64,000 nucleotides of DNA from Escherichia coli (GCF_011881725.1 NZ_JAATUR010000012.1:1-64000); one strand, 5' to 3'; counted from the stretch's first letter, positions 1 to 13,245 are shown. Translations and numbers: made by a program. The notes: generated by a model from the letters alone, not told the origin.

Positions 1-126
1 GCTGGTGCAGAAAAAAATCCGGATGTGACGCCGGCTGGAGTGATCGCGCTCCGGTAGGCAGTTTCTGGCCTCACGGCGAGGCCTTTTCGAAAGCCTGCGC
101 ATGATCGCGATGGAAGTAACACCGCA
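1..126. other. window edge, no gene assigned
   Basis: No reading frame here could be assigned to a known protein. A short open stretch in frame 2 ends in TGA at 26-28 and could be the tail of a gene entering from outside, but it is too short to identify. An inverted repeat GGCCTC/GAGGCC at 67-83, followed by four T, looks like a weak terminator for rightward transcription. In K-12 yjaA lies on this side of yjaB; I could not recognise its end here. Confidence 0.3.
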
Positions 127-570
127 TTAGTCTCTTATATACGCCAGATTCAGCAACGGATACGGTTTCCCCAAATCGTCCACCTCAGAGCGCCCTGTAA
201 CCTTAAACCCCATCTTCTTATAGAACCCCACCGCCTGCGTATTTTGCTCATTAACGTTGGTTGTCAGTTCCGAAGCCATTGAGAGCGCATGCTCCACCAG
301 CATCCGCCCTACGCCGCAGCCGCGCGCATCGGGATCGATAAACAGCGCATCCATATGCTGCCCACTTAACAACATAAACCCAACCGGCAGATCCCGTTCA
401 TTAACCGCGACCCACAATGGCGCTTCCGGCAGAAAGGAACGCACCAGCTCCTCCAGTTCAGCCCGATACTCTGCTGACAAAAAATTGTGGGTGGCATCGA
501 CCGAACGACACCAAATCGCAACGAGCCTTTCCCCTTCATCGTGCCGTGAACGGCGAATGCTAATAACCAT
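127..570 (-). CDS. yjaB: GNAT-family N-acetyltransferase YjaB
   Basis: The product is a 147-residue acetyltransferase of the GNAT fold. The acetyl-CoA pyrophosphate loop is visible around residues 74-86 as RGCGVGRMLVEHA, followed by the typical NVNEQNTQAVGFYKKMGF segment near the C-terminus. K-12 YjaB is known to bind acetyl-CoA, but its physiological substrate is unclear. I chose the ATG at 570 because AGGAG lies five bases upstream; a GTG two codons earlier overlaps that ribosome site. The C-terminal residues (YIRD) differ from what I recall of K-12. It is convergent with whatever precedes the window and divergent from metA. Confidence 0.93.
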   Translation of the reverse strand: MVISIRRSRHDEGERLVAIWCRSVDATHNFLSAEYRAELEELVRSFLPEAPLWVAVNERDLPVGFMLLSGQHMDALFIDPDARGCGVGRMLVEHALSMASELTTNVNEQNTQAVGFYKKMGFKVTGRSEVDDLGKPYPLLNLAYIRD

Positions 571-675
571 TTTCACTCCTTTTATCCATGCTTATATTCT
601 AACCCAGCCTTTTCCTTGAAACTTTCTCACCTTCAACATGCAGACTCGACATTGGCGAATTTTCTGGGTATCTTC

Positions 676-707
676 AGCTATCTGGATGTCTAAACGTATA
701 AGCGTAT
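676..707 (+). promoter_or_regulatory. four tandem MetJ boxes of metA
   Basis: Four adjacent 8-bp units, AGCTATCT, GGATGTCT, AAACGTAT and AAGCGTAT, each resemble the met box AGACGTCT. This is the arrangement to which MetJ-S-adenosylmethionine binds cooperatively. They end 19 bp before the metA start codon, so they should repress metA when methionine is plentiful. Confidence 0.85.
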
Positions 708-726
708 GTAGTGAGGTAATCAGGTT

Positions 727-1656
727 ATGCCGATTCGTGTGCCGGACGAGCTACCCGCCGTCAATTTCTTGCGTGAAGAAAATGTCTTTGTCATGACGAC
801 TTCTCGTGCGTCTGGTCAGGAAATTCGTCCGCTAAAGGTTCTTATCCTTAACCTGATGCCGAAGAAGATTGAAACTGAAAATCAGTTTTTACGTCTGCTA
901 TCGAATTCGCCCCTACAGGTCGATATTCAGCTGTTGCGCATCGATTCTCGCGAGTCGCGCAACACGCCAACAGAGCATCTGAACAACTTCTACTGCAACT
1001 TTGAAGATATACAGGAACAGAACTTCGATGGTCTGATTGTAACCGGCGCGCCTCTGGGTCTGGTGGAATTTAATGATGTCGCTTATTGGCCGCAGATCAA
1101 ACAGGTGCTGGAGTGGTCGAAAGATCACGTTACTTCAACACTTTTTGTCTGTTGGGCGGTCCAGGCTGCGCTTAATATTCTCTACGGTATCCCCAAACAA
1201 ACCCGCACCGATAAACTCTCTGGCGTCTACGAGCACCATATTCTCCATCCGCATGCGCTTCTGACGCGTGGCTTTGATGATTCATTTCTGGCGCCACATT
1301 CGCGCTATGCCGATTTCCCCGCTGCGTTGATTCGTGATTACACCGATCTGGAGATTCTGGCGGAGACAGAACAAGGGGACGCCTATCTGTTTGCCAGCAA
1401 AGACAAACGTATCGCCTTTGTGACAGGCCATCCCGAATACGATGCGCATACACTGGCGCATGAATATTTTCGCGATGTGGAAGCCGGGCTGAGTCCGGAC
1501 GTACCGTATAACTATTTCCCACACAATGATCCGCAAAACAAACCGCGCGCGAGCTGGCGCAGTCATGGCAATTTGCTGTTTACCAACTGGCTCAACTATT
1601 ACGTCTACCAGATCACGCCATACGATCTACGCCGTATGAATCCTACGCTGGATTAA
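727..1656 (+). CDS. metA: homoserine O-succinyltransferase
   Basis: The enzyme transfers succinyl from succinyl-CoA to L-homoserine, the first committed step of methionine synthesis in the cytoplasm. At 309 residues it has the normal length for the family. The glutamine-amidotransferase-like catalytic residues are present: Cys142 in [11 protein letters not shown], and His235 and Glu237 in TGHPEYDA. It is a single-gene unit: MetJ boxes lie just upstream and a strong terminator follows. Its expression is expected to fall with S-adenosylmethionine through MetJ. MetA is also known as a heat-labile, growth-limiting protein. Confidence 0.98.
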   Translation: MPIRVPDELPAVNFLREENVFVMTTSRASGQEIRPLKVLILNLMPKKIETENQFLRLLSNSPLQVDIQLLRIDSRESRNTPTEHLNNFYCNFEDIQEQNFDGLIVTGAPLGLVEFNDVAYWPQIKQVLEWSKDHVTSTLFVCWAVQAALNILYGIPKQTRTDKLSGVYEHHILHPHALLTRGFDDSFLAPHSRYADFPAALIRDYTDLEILAETEQGDAYLFASKDKRIAFVTGHPEYDAHTLAHEYFRDVEAGLSPDVPYNYFPHNDPQNKPRASWRSHGNLLFTNWLNYYVYQITPYDLRRMNPTLD

Positions 1657-1700
1657 TCTTCTGTGGCGATCGATCGTTAAGCGATTCAGCACCTTACCTC

Positions 1701-1723
1701 AGGCACCTTCGGGTGCCTTTTTT
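1701..1723 (+). terminator. metA intrinsic terminator
   Basis: A 7-bp stem AGGCACC/GGTGCCT with a TTCG tetraloop is followed by six T. It lies 45 bp after the metA stop and closes that transcript. Confidence 0.9.
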
Positions 1724-1770
1724 AATTCCGAAACACACCTCAATAGGTAAATAATTTTTATTAATATTGT

Positions 1771-1783
1771 TATCAATAAGTTA
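1771..1783 (+). promoter_or_regulatory. IHF site upstream of aceB
   Basis: TATCAATAAGTTA matches the IHF consensus WATCAANNNNTTR exactly, in a very AT-rich stretch about 60 bp upstream of the presumed aceB promoter. IHF is known to activate aceBAK by opposing IclR, so the position fits. Confidence 0.65.
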
Positions 1784-1803
1784 TCTAGTATTTTTATTTA
1801 AAA

Positions 1804-1843
1804 TGGAAATTGTTTTTGATTTTGCATTTTAAATGAGTAGTCT
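1804..1843 (+). promoter_or_regulatory. aceBAK promoter with IclR box
   Basis: TGGAAATTGTTTTTG at 1804-1818 resembles the IclR box (TGGAAATNATTTCCA) and matches the box upstream of iclR in its left half. It overlaps a plausible -35 TTGATT (1816-1821), with -10 TAGTCT (1838-1843) at a 16-bp spacing. IclR bound here would block polymerase during growth on glucose. Confidence 0.65.
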
Positions 1844-1924
1844 TAGTTGTGCTGAACGAAAAGCGCACAACGATCCTTCGTTCGCAGTGGGGAAGTTTCC
1901 GGATCCATAACGAGGAGCTGCACG

Positions 1925-3526
1925 ATGACTGAACAGGCAACAACAACCGATGAACTGGCTTTCACAAGGCCTTATGGCGAGCAGGAGAAGCAAGTTCTCA
2001 CTGCCGAAGCGGTAGAATTTCTGACTGAGCTGGTGACGCATTTTACGCCACAACGCAATAAACTTCTGGCAGCGCGCATTCAGCAACAGCAGGATATCGA
2101 TAACGGAACGTTGCCTGATTTTATTTCGGAAACAACTTCCATTCGTGAAAGTGGATGGAAAATTCGCGGGATTCCTGCGGACTTAGAAGATCGCCGCGTA
2201 GAAATTACCGGACCCGTTGAACGCAAGATGGTGATCAACGCGCTGAACGCCAATGTGAAAGTCTTTATGGCCGATTTCGAAGATTCACTGGCTCCAGACT
2301 GGAACAAAGTGATCGACGGACAAATTAACCTGCGCGATGCAGTTAATGGCACCATCAGTTACACCAATGAAGCAGGCAAAATTTATCAACTCAAACCCAA
2401 TCCGGCGGTTTTGATTTGTCGGGTCCGCGGTCTGCACTTGCCGGAAAAACATGTCACCTGGCGCGGCGAAGCAATTCCTGGCAGCTTGTTTGATTTTGCG
2501 CTCTACTTCTTTCACAACTACCAGACGTTGTTGGCAAAAGGCAGCGGCCCCTATTTCTATCTACCGAAAACCCAGTCCTGGCAGGAAGCTGCCTGGTGGA
2601 GCGAAGTCTTCAGCTATGCAGAAGATCGCTTTAATTTGCCGCGCGGCACTATCAAGGCGACGTTGCTGATTGAAACTCTGCCCGCCGTCTTCCAGATGGA
2701 CGAAATCCTTCATGCGCTGCGCGACCATATTGTCGGACTGAACTGCGGTCGTTGGGATTACATCTTCAGCTATATCAAAACGTTGAAAAACTATCCTGAC
2801 CGCGTCCTGCCAGATCGTCAGGCAGTGACGATGGATAAACCATTCCTTAATGCTTACTCACGCCTGTTGATTAAAACCTGTCATAAACGCGGCGCATTTG
2901 CGATGGGCGGCATGGCGGCGTTTATTCCGAGCAAAGATGAAGAGCGCAATAACCAGGTGCTCAACAAAGTGAAAGCAGATAAATCGCTGGAAGCCAATAA
3001 TGGGCACGATGGTACATGGATCGCCCATCCAGGCCTTGCTGACACGGCAATGGCGGTATTCAACGACATCCTCGGCTCCCGCAAAAATCAGCTAGAGGTG
3101 ATGCGTGAACAAGACGCGCCAATTACTGCCGAGCAACTGTTGGCACCTTGTGACGGTGAACGCACCGAAGAAGGTATGCGCGCCAATATTCGGGTGGCTG
3201 TGCAATACATCGAAGCATGGATCTCCGGCAACGGCTGTGTGCCGATTTATGGCCTGATGGAAGATGCGGCGACGGCTGAAATTTCCCGTACCTCTATCTG
3301 GCAGTGGATCCATCATCAAAAGACCTTGAGTAATGGCAAACCGGTTACCAAAGCATTGTTCCGTCAGATGCTGGGCGAAGAGATGAAAGTCATTGCCAGC
3401 GAACTGGGCGAAGAACGTTTCACCCAAGGGCGTTTTGACGACGCCGCTCGCCTGATGGAACAGATCACCATTTCCGATGAGTTAATAGATTTCCTGACCC
3501 TGCCAGGCTACCGCCTGTTAGCGTAA
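1925..3526 (+). CDS. aceB: malate synthase A
   Basis: This 533-residue enzyme condenses glyoxylate with acetyl-CoA to form malate, the second step of the glyoxylate bypass. The family signature [16 protein letters not shown] is at residues 266-281, and the acidic [12 protein letters not shown] segment lies near residue 113-124. GAGGAG eight bases upstream supports the ATG at 1925. It is the first gene of aceBAK; aceA follows after 29 bp. Expression is under IclR and IHF and comes on when acetate or fatty acids are the carbon source. Confidence 0.98.
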   Translation: MTEQATTTDELAFTRPYGEQEKQVLTAEAVEFLTELVTHFTPQRNKLLAARIQQQQDIDNGTLPDFISETTSIRESGWKIRGIPADLEDRRVEITGPVERKMVINALNANVKVFMADFEDSLAPDWNKVIDGQINLRDAVNGTISYTNEAGKIYQLKPNPAVLICRVRGLHLPEKHVTWRGEAIPGSLFDFALYFFHNYQTLLAKGSGPYFYLPKTQSWQEAAWWSEVFSYAEDRFNLPRGTIKATLLIETLPAVFQMDEILHALRDHIVGLNCGRWDYIFSYIKTLKNYPDRVLPDRQAVTMDKPFLNAYSRLLIKTCHKRGAFAMGGMAAFIPSKDEERNNQVLNKVKADKSLEANNGHDGTWIAHPGLADTAMAVFNDILGSRKNQLEVMREQDAPITAEQLLAPCDGERTEEGMRANIRVAVQYIEAWISGNGCVPIYGLMEDAATAEISRTSIWQWIHHQKTLSNGKPVTKALFRQMLGEEMKVIASELGEERFTQGRFDDAARLMEQITISDELIDFLTLPGYRLLA

Positions 3527-3555
3527 ACCACCACATAACTATGGAGCATCTGCAC

Positions 3556-4860
3556 ATGAAAACCCGTACACAACAAATTGAAGAATTACAGAAAGAGTGG
3601 ACTCAACCGCGTTGGGAAGGCATTACCCGCCCATACAGCGCGGAAGATGTGGTGAAATTACGCGGTTCAGTCAATCCGGAATGCACGCTGGCGCAATTGG
3701 GCGCGGCGAAAATGTGGCGACTGCTGCACGGTGAGTCGAAAAAAGGTTACATCAACAGCCTCGGCGCACTGACTGGTGGCCAGGCGCTGCAGCAGGCGAA
3801 AGCCGGTATTGAAGCTGTCTATCTGTCGGGGTGGCAGGTAGCGGCAGACGCGAACCTGGCGGCCAGCATGTACCCGGACCAGTCGCTTTATCCGGCGAAC
3901 TCGGTTCCTGCCGTGGTTGAGCGGATCAACAATACTTTCCGCCGTGCGGATCAGATCCAGTGGTCTGCTGGTATTGAGCCGGGCGATCCGCGTTATGTCG
4001 ATTACTTCCTGCCGATCGTTGCTGATGCGGAAGCCGGTTTTGGCGGTGTACTGAACGCCTTTGAACTGATGAAAGCGATGATTGAAGCCGGTGCAGCGGC
4101 AGTTCACTTCGAAGATCAGCTGGCGTCAGTGAAGAAATGCGGTCACATGGGCGGCAAAGTTTTGGTGCCAACTCAGGAAGCTATTCAGAAACTGGTCGCG
4201 GCGCGTCTGGCCGCCGACGTGACGGGCGTTCCAACCCTGTTGGTTGCACGTACCGATGCCGATGCGGCGGATCTGATCACCTCTGATTGCGATCCGTATG
4301 ACAGCGAATTTATTACCGGCGAGCGTACCAGCGAAGGCTTCTTCCGTACTCACGCGGGTATTGAGCAAGCGATCAGCCGTGGCCTGGCGTATGCGCCATA
4401 TGCTGACCTGGTATGGTGTGAAACCTCCACACCGGACCTGGAACTGGCGCGTCGCTTTGCGGAAGCTATCCACGCGAAATATCCGGGCAAACTGCTGGCC
4501 TATAACTGCTCGCCGTCGTTCAACTGGCAGAAAAATCTCGACGACAAAACTATCGCCAGCTTCCAGCAGCAGCTGTCGGATATGGGCTACAAGTTCCAGT
4601 TCATCACTCTGGCGGGTATCCATAGCATGTGGTTCAACATGTTCGACCTGGCAAACGCCTATGCCCAGGGCGAAGGTATGAAGCACTACGTTGAGAAAGT
4701 GCAGCAACCGGAATTCGCTGCCGCGAAAGATGGCTACACCTTCGTTTCTCATCAGCAGGAAGTGGGTACGGGCTACTTCGATAAAGTGACGACCATTATT
4801 CAGGGCGGCACGTCGTCAGTTACCGCGCTGACCGGCTCTACCGAAGAATCGCAGTTCTAA
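3556..4860 (+). CDS. aceA: isocitrate lyase
   Basis: Isocitrate lyase splits isocitrate into glyoxylate and succinate, diverting carbon from the TCA cycle to anabolism. The predicted protein has 434 residues, the standard length. The catalytic signature KKCGHM is present with Cys195, and metal-binding Asp157 lies in [10 protein letters not shown]. An in-frame ATG 15 bases upstream exists, but the GGAG at 3543-3546 is better placed for the ATG at 3556, which gives the known N-terminus [11 protein letters not shown]. It is the middle gene of aceBAK. Confidence 0.98.
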   Translation: MKTRTQQIEELQKEWTQPRWEGITRPYSAEDVVKLRGSVNPECTLAQLGAAKMWRLLHGESKKGYINSLGALTGGQALQQAKAGIEAVYLSGWQVAADANLAASMYPDQSLYPANSVPAVVERINNTFRRADQIQWSAGIEPGDPRYVDYFLPIVADAEAGFGGVLNAFELMKAMIEAGAAAVHFEDQLASVKKCGHMGGKVLVPTQEAIQKLVAARLAADVTGVPTLLVARTDADAADLITSDCDPYDSEFITGERTSEGFFRTHAGIEQAISRGLAYAPYADLVWCETSTPDLELARRFAEAIHAKYPGKLLAYNCSPSFNWQKNLDDKTIASFQQQLSDMGYKFQFITLAGIHSMWFNMFDLANAYAQGEGMKHYVEKVQQPEFAAAKDGYTFVSHQQEVGTGYFDKVTTIIQGGTSSVTALTGSTEESQF

Positions 4861-4883
4861 GCAACCTACAGCCGTTGCCGAAT

Positions 4884-4919
4884 GTAGGCCGGATAAGGCG
4901 TTCACGCCGCATCCGGCAA
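4884..4919. repeat. REP element between aceA and aceK
   Basis: One palindromic REP sequence (GTAGGCCGGATAAGGCG ... CGCCGCATCCGGCA). In K-12 the aceA-aceK gap likewise carries REP, thought to stabilise upstream mRNA and help explain the much lower level of AceK than of AceA. Confidence 0.9.
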
Positions 4920-4936
4920 TTCTCTATTCCTGATGA

Positions 4937-6670
<1,734 letters not shown>

Positions 6671-6686
6671 ATCAGAGGCGGAAATG

Positions 6687-7511
6687 TCACCGCATTCCAC
6701 CATACGCCAGCGTCACTTCCTTCGCCGCTTTAATCACCATTGCGCCAAACTCAGTCACGCGGTCATCGGTAATACGTGAAATCGGTCCGGAAATCGAAAT
6801 CGCGGCAAACGGTTCGCGGTGTTCATCGAAAATACACGCCGCGAGGCAACGAAGCCCCAACGCATGTTCTTCATCGTCAAATGAATAACCACGTTTGCGC
6901 GTCTGCGCGAGGTCTTCTTTTAAATGCACAGGAGATACCAGCGTTGCGTGGGTATAAGCATGTAACCCTTTGCGATGTAGCAGTTTCGTCACCTGTTCTT
7001 CGCTCAGTTGGGCTAAAAAGGCTTTACCGGCACCAGAGGCATGCATCGGTAACTTACCGCCGATAGGGGCTGACATACGCATCAGATGCGTACACTGTAC
7101 CTGGTCGATAATAATTGCTTCGTGATCGCTTTGATCCAGCACCGCCATATTGACTGTTTCGCCAGACTCTTCCATCAGGTTGCGCAGAATAGGATGGACA
7201 ATGGCTAACAAATTACGGCTCTGGAGAAAGCTGCTTCCGACCATAAAAGCATGTGCGCCAATAGCCCAGTGACCCAATTCGCCAACCTGACGGACAAAGC
7301 CCTGTTGTTGCATGGTGGTTAACAGACGGTGGGTCGTGGAATTGGGTAATCCGGCTTGCTGCGCCAGTTCCGTCAGTGCCACACTGCCATTGGATTCGGC
7401 AATCCACTCCAGTAATTTCAGCCCACGCGTTAAAGACTGAACTTGTCCAGTCGCTGGTGCGGTGGCAACGGCGGGTTTTCTGCCGCGTTTTGCGGGAATG
7501 GGTGCGACCAT
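6687..7511 (-). CDS. iclR: transcriptional repressor IclR
   Basis: IclR represses aceBAK and itself. The 274-residue protein has an N-terminal winged helix (VALTELAQQAGLPNSTTHRLL, about residues 44-64) and a C-terminal effector domain; in this family glyoxylate and pyruvate are the known ligands. I chose the ATG at 7511, 24 codons inside the longest open frame, because it has GGAGA upstream and gives the known start MVAPIPAKRGRK. It is convergent with aceK and divergent from metH. Confidence 0.97.
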   Translation of the reverse strand: MVAPIPAKRGRKPAVATAPATGQVQSLTRGLKLLEWIAESNGSVALTELAQQAGLPNSTTHRLLTTMQQQGFVRQVGELGHWAIGAHAFMVGSSFLQSRNLLAIVHPILRNLMEESGETVNMAVLDQSDHEAIIIDQVQCTHLMRMSAPIGGKLPMHASGAGKAFLAQLSEEQVTKLLHRKGLHAYTHATLVSPVHLKEDLAQTRKRGYSFDDEEHALGLRCLAACIFDEHREPFAAISISGPISRITDDRVTEFGAMVIKAAKEVTLAYGGMR

Positions 7512-7534
7512 GACAGTCTCCTTTTTCTGTATCG

Positions 7535-7549
7535 TGGAAATCATTTTCA
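7535..7549 (-). promoter_or_regulatory. IclR autoregulatory box
   Basis: TGGAAATCATTTTCA is a near-perfect match to the IclR palindrome TGGAAATNATTTCCA. It lies 24 bp upstream of the iclR start, where it would let IclR limit its own synthesis. Confidence 0.6.
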
Positions 7550-7602
7550 TTTTTATTGTTGTGTAATGCAATAGTTGCCACACTGATCCGATGAGTTAAT
7601 GT

Positions 7603-7615
7603 TGAACAAATCTCA
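7603..7615 (+). promoter_or_regulatory. candidate MetR site upstream of metH
   Basis: TGAACAAATCTCA fits the MetR pattern TGAA-N5-TTCA with one mismatch, about 95 bp before the metH start. MetR is the known activator of metH, so the position is reasonable; the site itself is an inference from the motif. Confidence 0.45.
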
Positions 7616-7710
7616 TGTTGCGTGGTGGTCGCTTTTACCACTGATGCGTTTATGCCAGTATGGTCTGTTGAATTTTTTTACAGTCTGGGTTGAGCGTGTC
7701 GGGAGCAAGT

Positions 7711-10700
7711 GTGAGCAGCAAAGTGGAACAACTGCGTGCGCAGTTAAATGAACGTATTCTGGTGCTGGACGGCGGTATGGGCACCATGATCCAGAGCTAT
7801 CGTCTGAACGAAGCCGATTTTCGCGGTGAGCGCTTTGCCGACTGGCCGTGCGATCTCAAAGGCAACAACGATCTGCTGGTGCTCAGCAAACCGGAAGTGA
7901 TCTCCGCTATCCACAACGCTTACTTTGAAGCGGGCGCGGATATCATCGAAACCAACACCTTCAACTCTACGACTATTGCGATGGCGGATTACCAGATGGA
8001 ATCCCTGTCAGCAGAAATTAACTTTGCAGCGGCGAAACTGGCACGTGCCTGTGCTGACGAGTGGACCGCCCGCACGCCGGAGAAACCGCGCTACGTTGCT
8101 GGTGTTCTCGGCCCAACCAACCGCACCGCGTCTATTTCTCCGGACGTAAACGATCCGGCATTCCGTAATATCACCTTTGATCAGCTGGTGGCGGCCTATC
8201 GCGAATCCACCAAAGCGCTGGTGGAAGGCGGTGCCGACCTGATTCTGATAGAAACCGTTTTCGACACCCTCAACGCCAAAGCGGCGGTCTTTGCGGTGAA
8301 AACGGAGTTTGAAGCGCTGGGTGTTGAGCTGCCGATTATGATTTCCGGCACTATTACCGACGCCTCCGGCCGCACGCTCTCCGGGCAGACCACCGAAGCA
8401 TTTTACAACTCATTGCGCCACGCCGAAGCGCTGACCTTTGGCCTGAACTGTGCGCTGGGGCCAGATGAACTGCGTCAGTACGTGCAGGAGTTATCACGTA
8501 TTGCGGAATGCTACGTCACCGCGCATCCCAATGCCGGGCTGCCAAACGCCTTTGGTGAATACGATCTCGACGCCGATACCATGGCGAAACAGATTCGTGA
8601 ATGGGCGCAAGCGGGATTCCTCAATATTGTCGGCGGCTGCTGCGGCACCACGCCGCAACATATTGCGGCGATGAGTCGTGCAGTGGAGGGAGTAGCGCCG
8701 CGCAAACTGCCGGAAATTCCCGTTGCCTGCCGTTTGTCTGGCCTGGAGCCGCTGAACATTGGCGACGATAGCTTGTTTGTGAACGTGGGGGAACGCACCA
8801 ACGTCACTGGTTCCGCCAAATTCAAACGCCTGATCAAAGAAGAGAAATACAGCGAGGCGCTGGATGTGGCGCGTCAACAGGTGGAAAACGGCGCACAAAT
8901 TATCGATATCAACATGGATGAAGGGATGCTCGACGCCGAAGCGGCGATGGTGCGTTTCCTCAACCTGATTGCGGGCGAGCCGGATATCGCTCGCGTACCG
9001 ATTATGATCGACTCCTCAAAATGGGACGTCATCGAAAAAGGACTGAAGTGTATCCAGGGCAAAGGCATTGTTAACTCTATCTCGATGAAAGAGGGCGTCG
9101 ACGCCTTTATCCATCATGCGAAACTGCTACGTCGTTACGGTGCGGCGGTGGTGGTAATGGCCTTTGATGAACAGGGCCAGGCCGATACCCGTGCGCGGAA
9201 AATCGAAATTTGCCGTCGGGCGTACAAAATCCTCACCGAAGAAGTTGGCTTCCCGCCAGAAGATATCATCTTTGACCCGAACATTTTTGCGGTCGCAACC
9301 GGCATTGAAGAGCACAACAACTACGCGCAGGACTTTATTGGCGCGTGTGAAGACATCAAACGCGAACTGCCGCATGCGCTGATTTCCGGCGGTGTTTCCA
9401 ACGTCTCTTTCTCATTCCGTGGCAACGATCCGGTGCGCGAAGCCATTCATGCGGTGTTCCTCTACTACGCCATCCGTAACGGTATGGATATGGGGATTGT
9501 GAACGCCGGGCAACTGGCGATTTACGACGACCTGCCCGCAGAGCTGCGTGACGCGGTGGAAGATGTGATCCTCAACCGTCGCGACGATGGCACCGAGCGT
9601 TTGCTGGAACTTGCCGAGAAATATCGCGGCAGTAAAACCGATGACACCGCCAACGCTCAGCAGGCGGAGTGGCGCTCATGGGAAGTGAATAAACGTCTGG
9701 AATACTCGCTGGTCAAAGGCATAACCGAATTCATCGAACAGGATACCGAAGAAGCCCGTCAGCAGGCGGAGCGTCCTATTCAGGTGATTGAAGGCCCGCT
9801 GATGGATGGCATGAACGTGGTCGGCGACCTGTTCGGCGAAGGCAAAATGTTCCTGCCGCAGGTAGTGAAATCGGCGCGCGTCATGAAACAGGCGGTGGCG
9901 TATCTCGAACCGTTTATCGAAGCCAGCAAAGAGCAGGGTAAAACCAACGGCAAGATGGTGATCGCCACCGTGAAGGGCGACGTCCACGATATCGGTAAAA
10001 ATATCGTTGGCGTGGTGCTGCAATGTAACAACTACGAAATTGTCGATCTCGGCGTGATGGTGCCAGCGGAAAAAATTCTCCGTACCGCCAAAGAAGTGAA
10101 TGCTGATTTGATTGGCCTTTCGGGGCTGATCACCCCATCGCTGGACGAAATGGTTAACGTGGCTAAGGAGATGGAGCGTCAGGGCTTCACAATTCCGCTC
10201 TTGATTGGCGGCGCGACCACCTCAAAAGCACACACGGCGGTGAAAATCGAGCAGAACTACAGCGGCCCGACGGTTTATGTACAGAATGCCTCGCGCACCG
10301 TTGGCGTAGTGGCGGCGCTGCTTTCCGATACTCAGCGTGACGACTTTGTTGCTCGTACCCGCAAAGAGTATGAAACCGTGCGTATTCAGCATGGACGCAA
10401 GAAACCGCGCACACCGCCGATTACGCTGGAAGCGGCGCGCGATAACGACTTCGCTTTTGACTGGCAAGCCTACACGCCACCGGTAGCCCACCGTCTCGGC
10501 GTGCAGGAAGTGGAAGCCAGCATCGAAACCCTGCGTAATTACATCGACTGGACGCCGTTCTTTATGACCTGGTCGCTTGCGGGGAAATATCCGCGCATTC
10601 TGGAAGATGAAGTGGTAGGCGTTGAGGCGCAACGCCTGTTTAAAGACGCCAACGACATGCTGGATAAATTAAGCGCCGAAAAAACGCTGAATCCGCGCGG

Positions 10701-11394
10701 CGTGGTGGGCCTGTTCCCGGCAAACCGCGTGGGCGATGACATTGAAATCTACCGTGATGAAACTCGCACCCATGTGATCAACGTTAGCCACCATCTGCGT
10801 CAACAGACCGAAAAAACTGGCTTCGCCAACTATTGTCTCGCTGATTTTGTGGCGCCGAAACTTTCCGGCAAAGCGGATTACATCGGTGCATTTGCTGTGA
10901 CTGGCGGGCTGGAAGAAGACGCGCTGGCAGAAGCCTTCGAAGCGCAGCATGATGATTACAACAAAATCATGGTGAAAGCCCTTGCCGACCGTTTAGCCGA
11001 AGCCTTTGCGGAATATCTCCATGAGCGGGTGCGAAAAGTTTATTGGGGGTATGCGCCGAACGAGAACCTCAGCAACGAAGAACTGATCCGCGAAAACTAT
11101 CAGGGCATCCGTCCGGCACCGGGTTACCCGGCCTGTCCGGAACATACGGAAAAAGCCACCATCTGGGATCTGCTGGAGGTAGAAAAACACACCGGCATGA
11201 AACTCACGGAATCTTTCGCGATGTGGCCCGGTGCATCGGTTTCAGGTTGGTACTTCAGCCACCCGGACAGCAAGTATTATGCGGTAGCGCAAATTCAGCG
11301 CGACCAGGTTGAAGACTATGCCCGCCGTAAAGGTATGAGCGTTGCTGATGTTGAACGCTGGCTGGCGCCGAATCTGGGGTATGACGCCGACTGA
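7711..11394 (+). CDS. metH: cobalamin-dependent methionine synthase
   Basis: MetH transfers a methyl group from 5-methyltetrahydrofolate to homocysteine through bound cobalamin. The 1227-residue protein has the four usual modules: a homocysteine domain with zinc ligands in the LNCALG and [10 protein letters not shown] segments, a folate TIM barrel, a cobalamin domain with DVHDIGKN (the histidine below cobalt), and a C-terminal S-adenosylmethionine reactivation domain. GTG at 7711 is preferred: GGGAG precedes it and it gives the known start (M)SSKVEQLR. The open frame begins seven codons earlier. Confidence 0.98.
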   Translation: MSSKVEQLRAQLNERILVLDGGMGTMIQSYRLNEADFRGERFADWPCDLKGNNDLLVLSKPEVISAIHNAYFEAGADIIETNTFNSTTIAMADYQMESLSAEINFAAAKLARACADEWTARTPEKPRYVAGVLGPTNRTASISPDVNDPAFRNITFDQLVAAYRESTKALVEGGADLILIETVFDTLNAKAAVFAVKTEFEALGVELPIMISGTITDASGRTLSGQTTEAFYNSLRHAEALTFGLNCALGPDELRQYVQELSRIAECYVTAHPNAGLPNAFGEYDLDADTMAKQIREWAQAGFLNIVGGCCGTTPQHIAAMSRAVEGVAPRKLPEIPVACRLSGLEPLNIGDDSLFVNVGERTNVTGSAKFKRLIKEEKYSEALDVARQQVENGAQIIDINMDEGMLDAEAAMVRFLNLIAGEPDIARVPIMIDSSKWDVIEKGLKCIQGKGIVNSISMKEGVDAFIHHAKLLRRYGAAVVVMAFDEQGQADTRARKIEICRRAYKILTEEVGFPPEDIIFDPNIFAVATGIEEHNNYAQDFIGACEDIKRELPHALISGGVSNVSFSFRGNDPVREAIHAVFLYYAIRNGMDMGIVNAGQLAIYDDLPAELRDAVEDVILNRRDDGTERLLELAEKYRGSKTDDTANAQQAEWRSWEVNKRLEYSLVKGITEFIEQDTEEARQQAERPIQVIEGPLMDGMNVVGDLFGEGKMFLPQVVKSARVMKQAVAYLEPFIEASKEQGKTNGKMVIATVKGDVHDIGKNIVGVVLQCNNYEIVDLGVMVPAEKILRTAKEVNADLIGLSGLITPSLDEMVNVAKEMERQGFTIPLLIGGATTSKAHTAVKIEQNYSGPTVYVQNASRTVGVVAALLSDTQRDDFVARTRKEYETVRIQHGRKKPRTPPITLEAARDNDFAFDWQAYTPPVAHRLGVQEVEASIETLRNYIDWTPFFMTWSLAGKYPRILEDEVVGVEAQRLFKDANDMLDKLSAEKTLNPRGVVGLFPANRVGDDIEIYRDETRTHVINVSHHLRQQTEKTGFANYCLADFVAPKLSGKADYIGAFAVTGGLEEDALAEAFEAQHDDYNKIMVKALADRLAEAFAEYLHERVRKVYWGYAPNENLSNEELIRENYQGIRPAPGYPACPEHTEKATIWDLLEVEKHTGMKLTESFAMWPGASVSGWYFSHPDSKYYAVAQIQRDQVEDYARRKGMSVADVERWLAPNLGYDAD

Positions 11395-11426
11395 TTCACA
11401 AATCTGTCACTTTTCCTTACAACAAA

Positions 11427-11457
11427 CAGGGCGCTCAATGAGCGCCCTGTCTCTTTA
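11427..11457 (+). terminator. metH intrinsic terminator
   Basis: CAGGGCGCTCAATGAGCGCC folds into a strong GC-rich hairpin (stem continuing to 11449), followed by a pyrimidine-rich tail. It lies 32 bp after the metH stop. Confidence 0.85.
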
Positions 11458-11613
11458 TTAATATGAAACACTTATACTGGAATCAGGCTGGAATAATCTT
11501 AGCCGGAAAAACGAATGCCAAAAGGCACAATAAAGATGCCAGTCAGCGTGTTTCCGGTACTTTGATCATTCAATTGCTTCAGGAACATATAAAGATAAGG
11601 AGAACCTGAACTC

Positions 11614-13245
11614 GTGTTAACGCTGCTTCACCTGCTTTCTGCCGTTGCCCTGCTGGTGTGGGGAACCCATATTGTGCGCACAGGCGTCATGCGTGTCTTC
11701 GGCGCACGCCTGCGTACTGTCCTTAGCCGGAGCGTAGAAAAAAAACCGCTTGCCTTTTGTGCGGGGATTGGCGTGACCGCGTTGGTTCAAAGCAGTAATG
11801 CCACCACCATGCTGGTGACCTCGTTTGTTGCCCAGGACCTGGTTGCGCTAGCGCCAGCGTTAGTGATTGTGCTGGGAGCCGACGTGGGGACGGCGCTAAT
11901 GGCGCGAATCCTCACCTTCGATTTATCCTGGTTGTCACCGTTACTTATTTTTATCGGCGTGATTTTTTTCCTCGGACGCAAACAGTCACGCGCCGGGCAA
12001 TTGGGCCGCGTCGGTATTGGTCTTGGGCTGATTTTGCTGGCACTGGAGTTGATTGTGCAGGCCGTAACGCCGATCACCCAGGCAAACGGCGTTCAGGTGA
12101 TCTTTGCTTCGCTGACCGGAGATATTCTGCTGGATGCGCTGATTGGCGCGATGTTCGCTATCATCAGTTATTCCAGCCTTGCCGCCGTATTGCTTACCGC
12201 GACTCTGACCGCCGCAGGCATTATCTCCTTCCCGGTGGCGCTCTGTCTGGTAATCGGTGCCAACCTCGGTTCTGGCCTGCTGGCGATGCTTAACAACAGT
12301 GCTGCTAATGCCGCCGCTCGCCGTGTGGCGCTGGGCAGCCTGCTGTTTAAGCTGGTGGGTAGCCTGATTATTCTACCGTTTGTCCATTTGCTGGCAGAGA
12401 CAATGGGCAAGTTGTCGTTGCCAAAAGCGGAACTGGTGATCTATTTCCACGTTTTCTACAACCTTGTTCGTTGCCTGGTCATGCTGCCCTTTGTTGAACC
12501 GATGGCTCGATTCTGTAAAACCATTATTCGCGATGAACCGGAACTGGATACCCACCTCAGACCGAAACATCTGGACGTTAGCGCTCTGGACACACCGACC
12601 CTTGCCCTGGCAAATGCCGCTCGTGAGACATTACGTATTGGTGATGCCATGGAACAGATGATGGAAGGGCTGAATAAGGTGATGCACGGCGAGCCACGCC
12701 AGGAGAAAGAGCTGCGTAAACTGGCGGATGATATCAACGTGCTCTATACCGCCATTAAGCTCTACCTGGCGCGGATGCCAAAAGAAGAGCTGGCGGAAGA
12801 AGAGTCGCGCCGCTGGGCAGAGATCATTGAAATGTCGCTCAACCTTGAACAGGCTTCCGATATTGTCGAGCGCATGGGCAGTGAAATTGCCGACAAGTCG
12901 CTGGCAGCACGACGGGCATTTTCGCTTGATGGGTTAAAAGAACTGGATGCGCTCTATGAGCAACTGCTCAGTAATTTAAAACTGGCGATGTCGGTGTTCT
13001 TCTCCGGTGATGTCACCAGCGCCCGTCGTTTGCGCCGTAGCAAGCATCGCTTTCGTATTCTTAATCGTCGCTACTCCCACGCGCACGTCGATCGTCTGCA
13101 TCAGCAAAACGTGCAAAGTATTGAAACCAGTTCGCTACATTTAGGCTTACTGGGAGATATGCAACGTCTGAACTCGCTGTTTTGTTCAGTGGCCTACAGC
13201 GTACTGGAACAGCCGGATGAAGATGAGGGGCGGGACGAGTATTAA
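11614..13245 (+). CDS. yjbB: Na+/phosphate cotransporter family protein YjbB
   Basis: The 543-residue membrane protein belongs to the Na/Pi-cotransporter (NptA/PNaS) family. The N-terminal two thirds are hydrophobic, with the duplicated family motifs ALVQSSNATTMLV and IGANLGSGLLAM; the first contains the QSSNAT signature. The C-terminal 200 residues form a charged, helical PhoU-like domain. K-12 YjbB promotes phosphate export when overproduced. Translation starts at GTG 11614, with AAGGAGA about ten bases upstream. It is monocistronic and faces pepE across a REP cluster. Confidence 0.93.
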   Translation: MLTLLHLLSAVALLVWGTHIVRTGVMRVFGARLRTVLSRSVEKKPLAFCAGIGVTALVQSSNATTMLVTSFVAQDLVALAPALVIVLGADVGTALMARILTFDLSWLSPLLIFIGVIFFLGRKQSRAGQLGRVGIGLGLILLALELIVQAVTPITQANGVQVIFASLTGDILLDALIGAMFAIISYSSLAAVLLTATLTAAGIISFPVALCLVIGANLGSGLLAMLNNSAANAAARRVALGSLLFKLVGSLIILPFVHLLAETMGKLSLPKAELVIYFHVFYNLVRCLVMLPFVEPMARFCKTIIRDEPELDTHLRPKHLDVSALDTPTLALANAARETLRIGDAMEQMMEGLNKVMHGEPRQEKELRKLADDINVLYTAIKLYLARMPKEELAEEESRRWAEIIEMSLNLEQASDIVERMGSEIADKSLAARRAFSLDGLKELDALYEQLLSNLKLAMSVFFSGDVTSARRLRRSKHRFRILNRRYSHAHVDRLHQQNVQSIETSSLHLGLLGDMQRLNSLFCSVAYSVLEQPDEDEGRDEY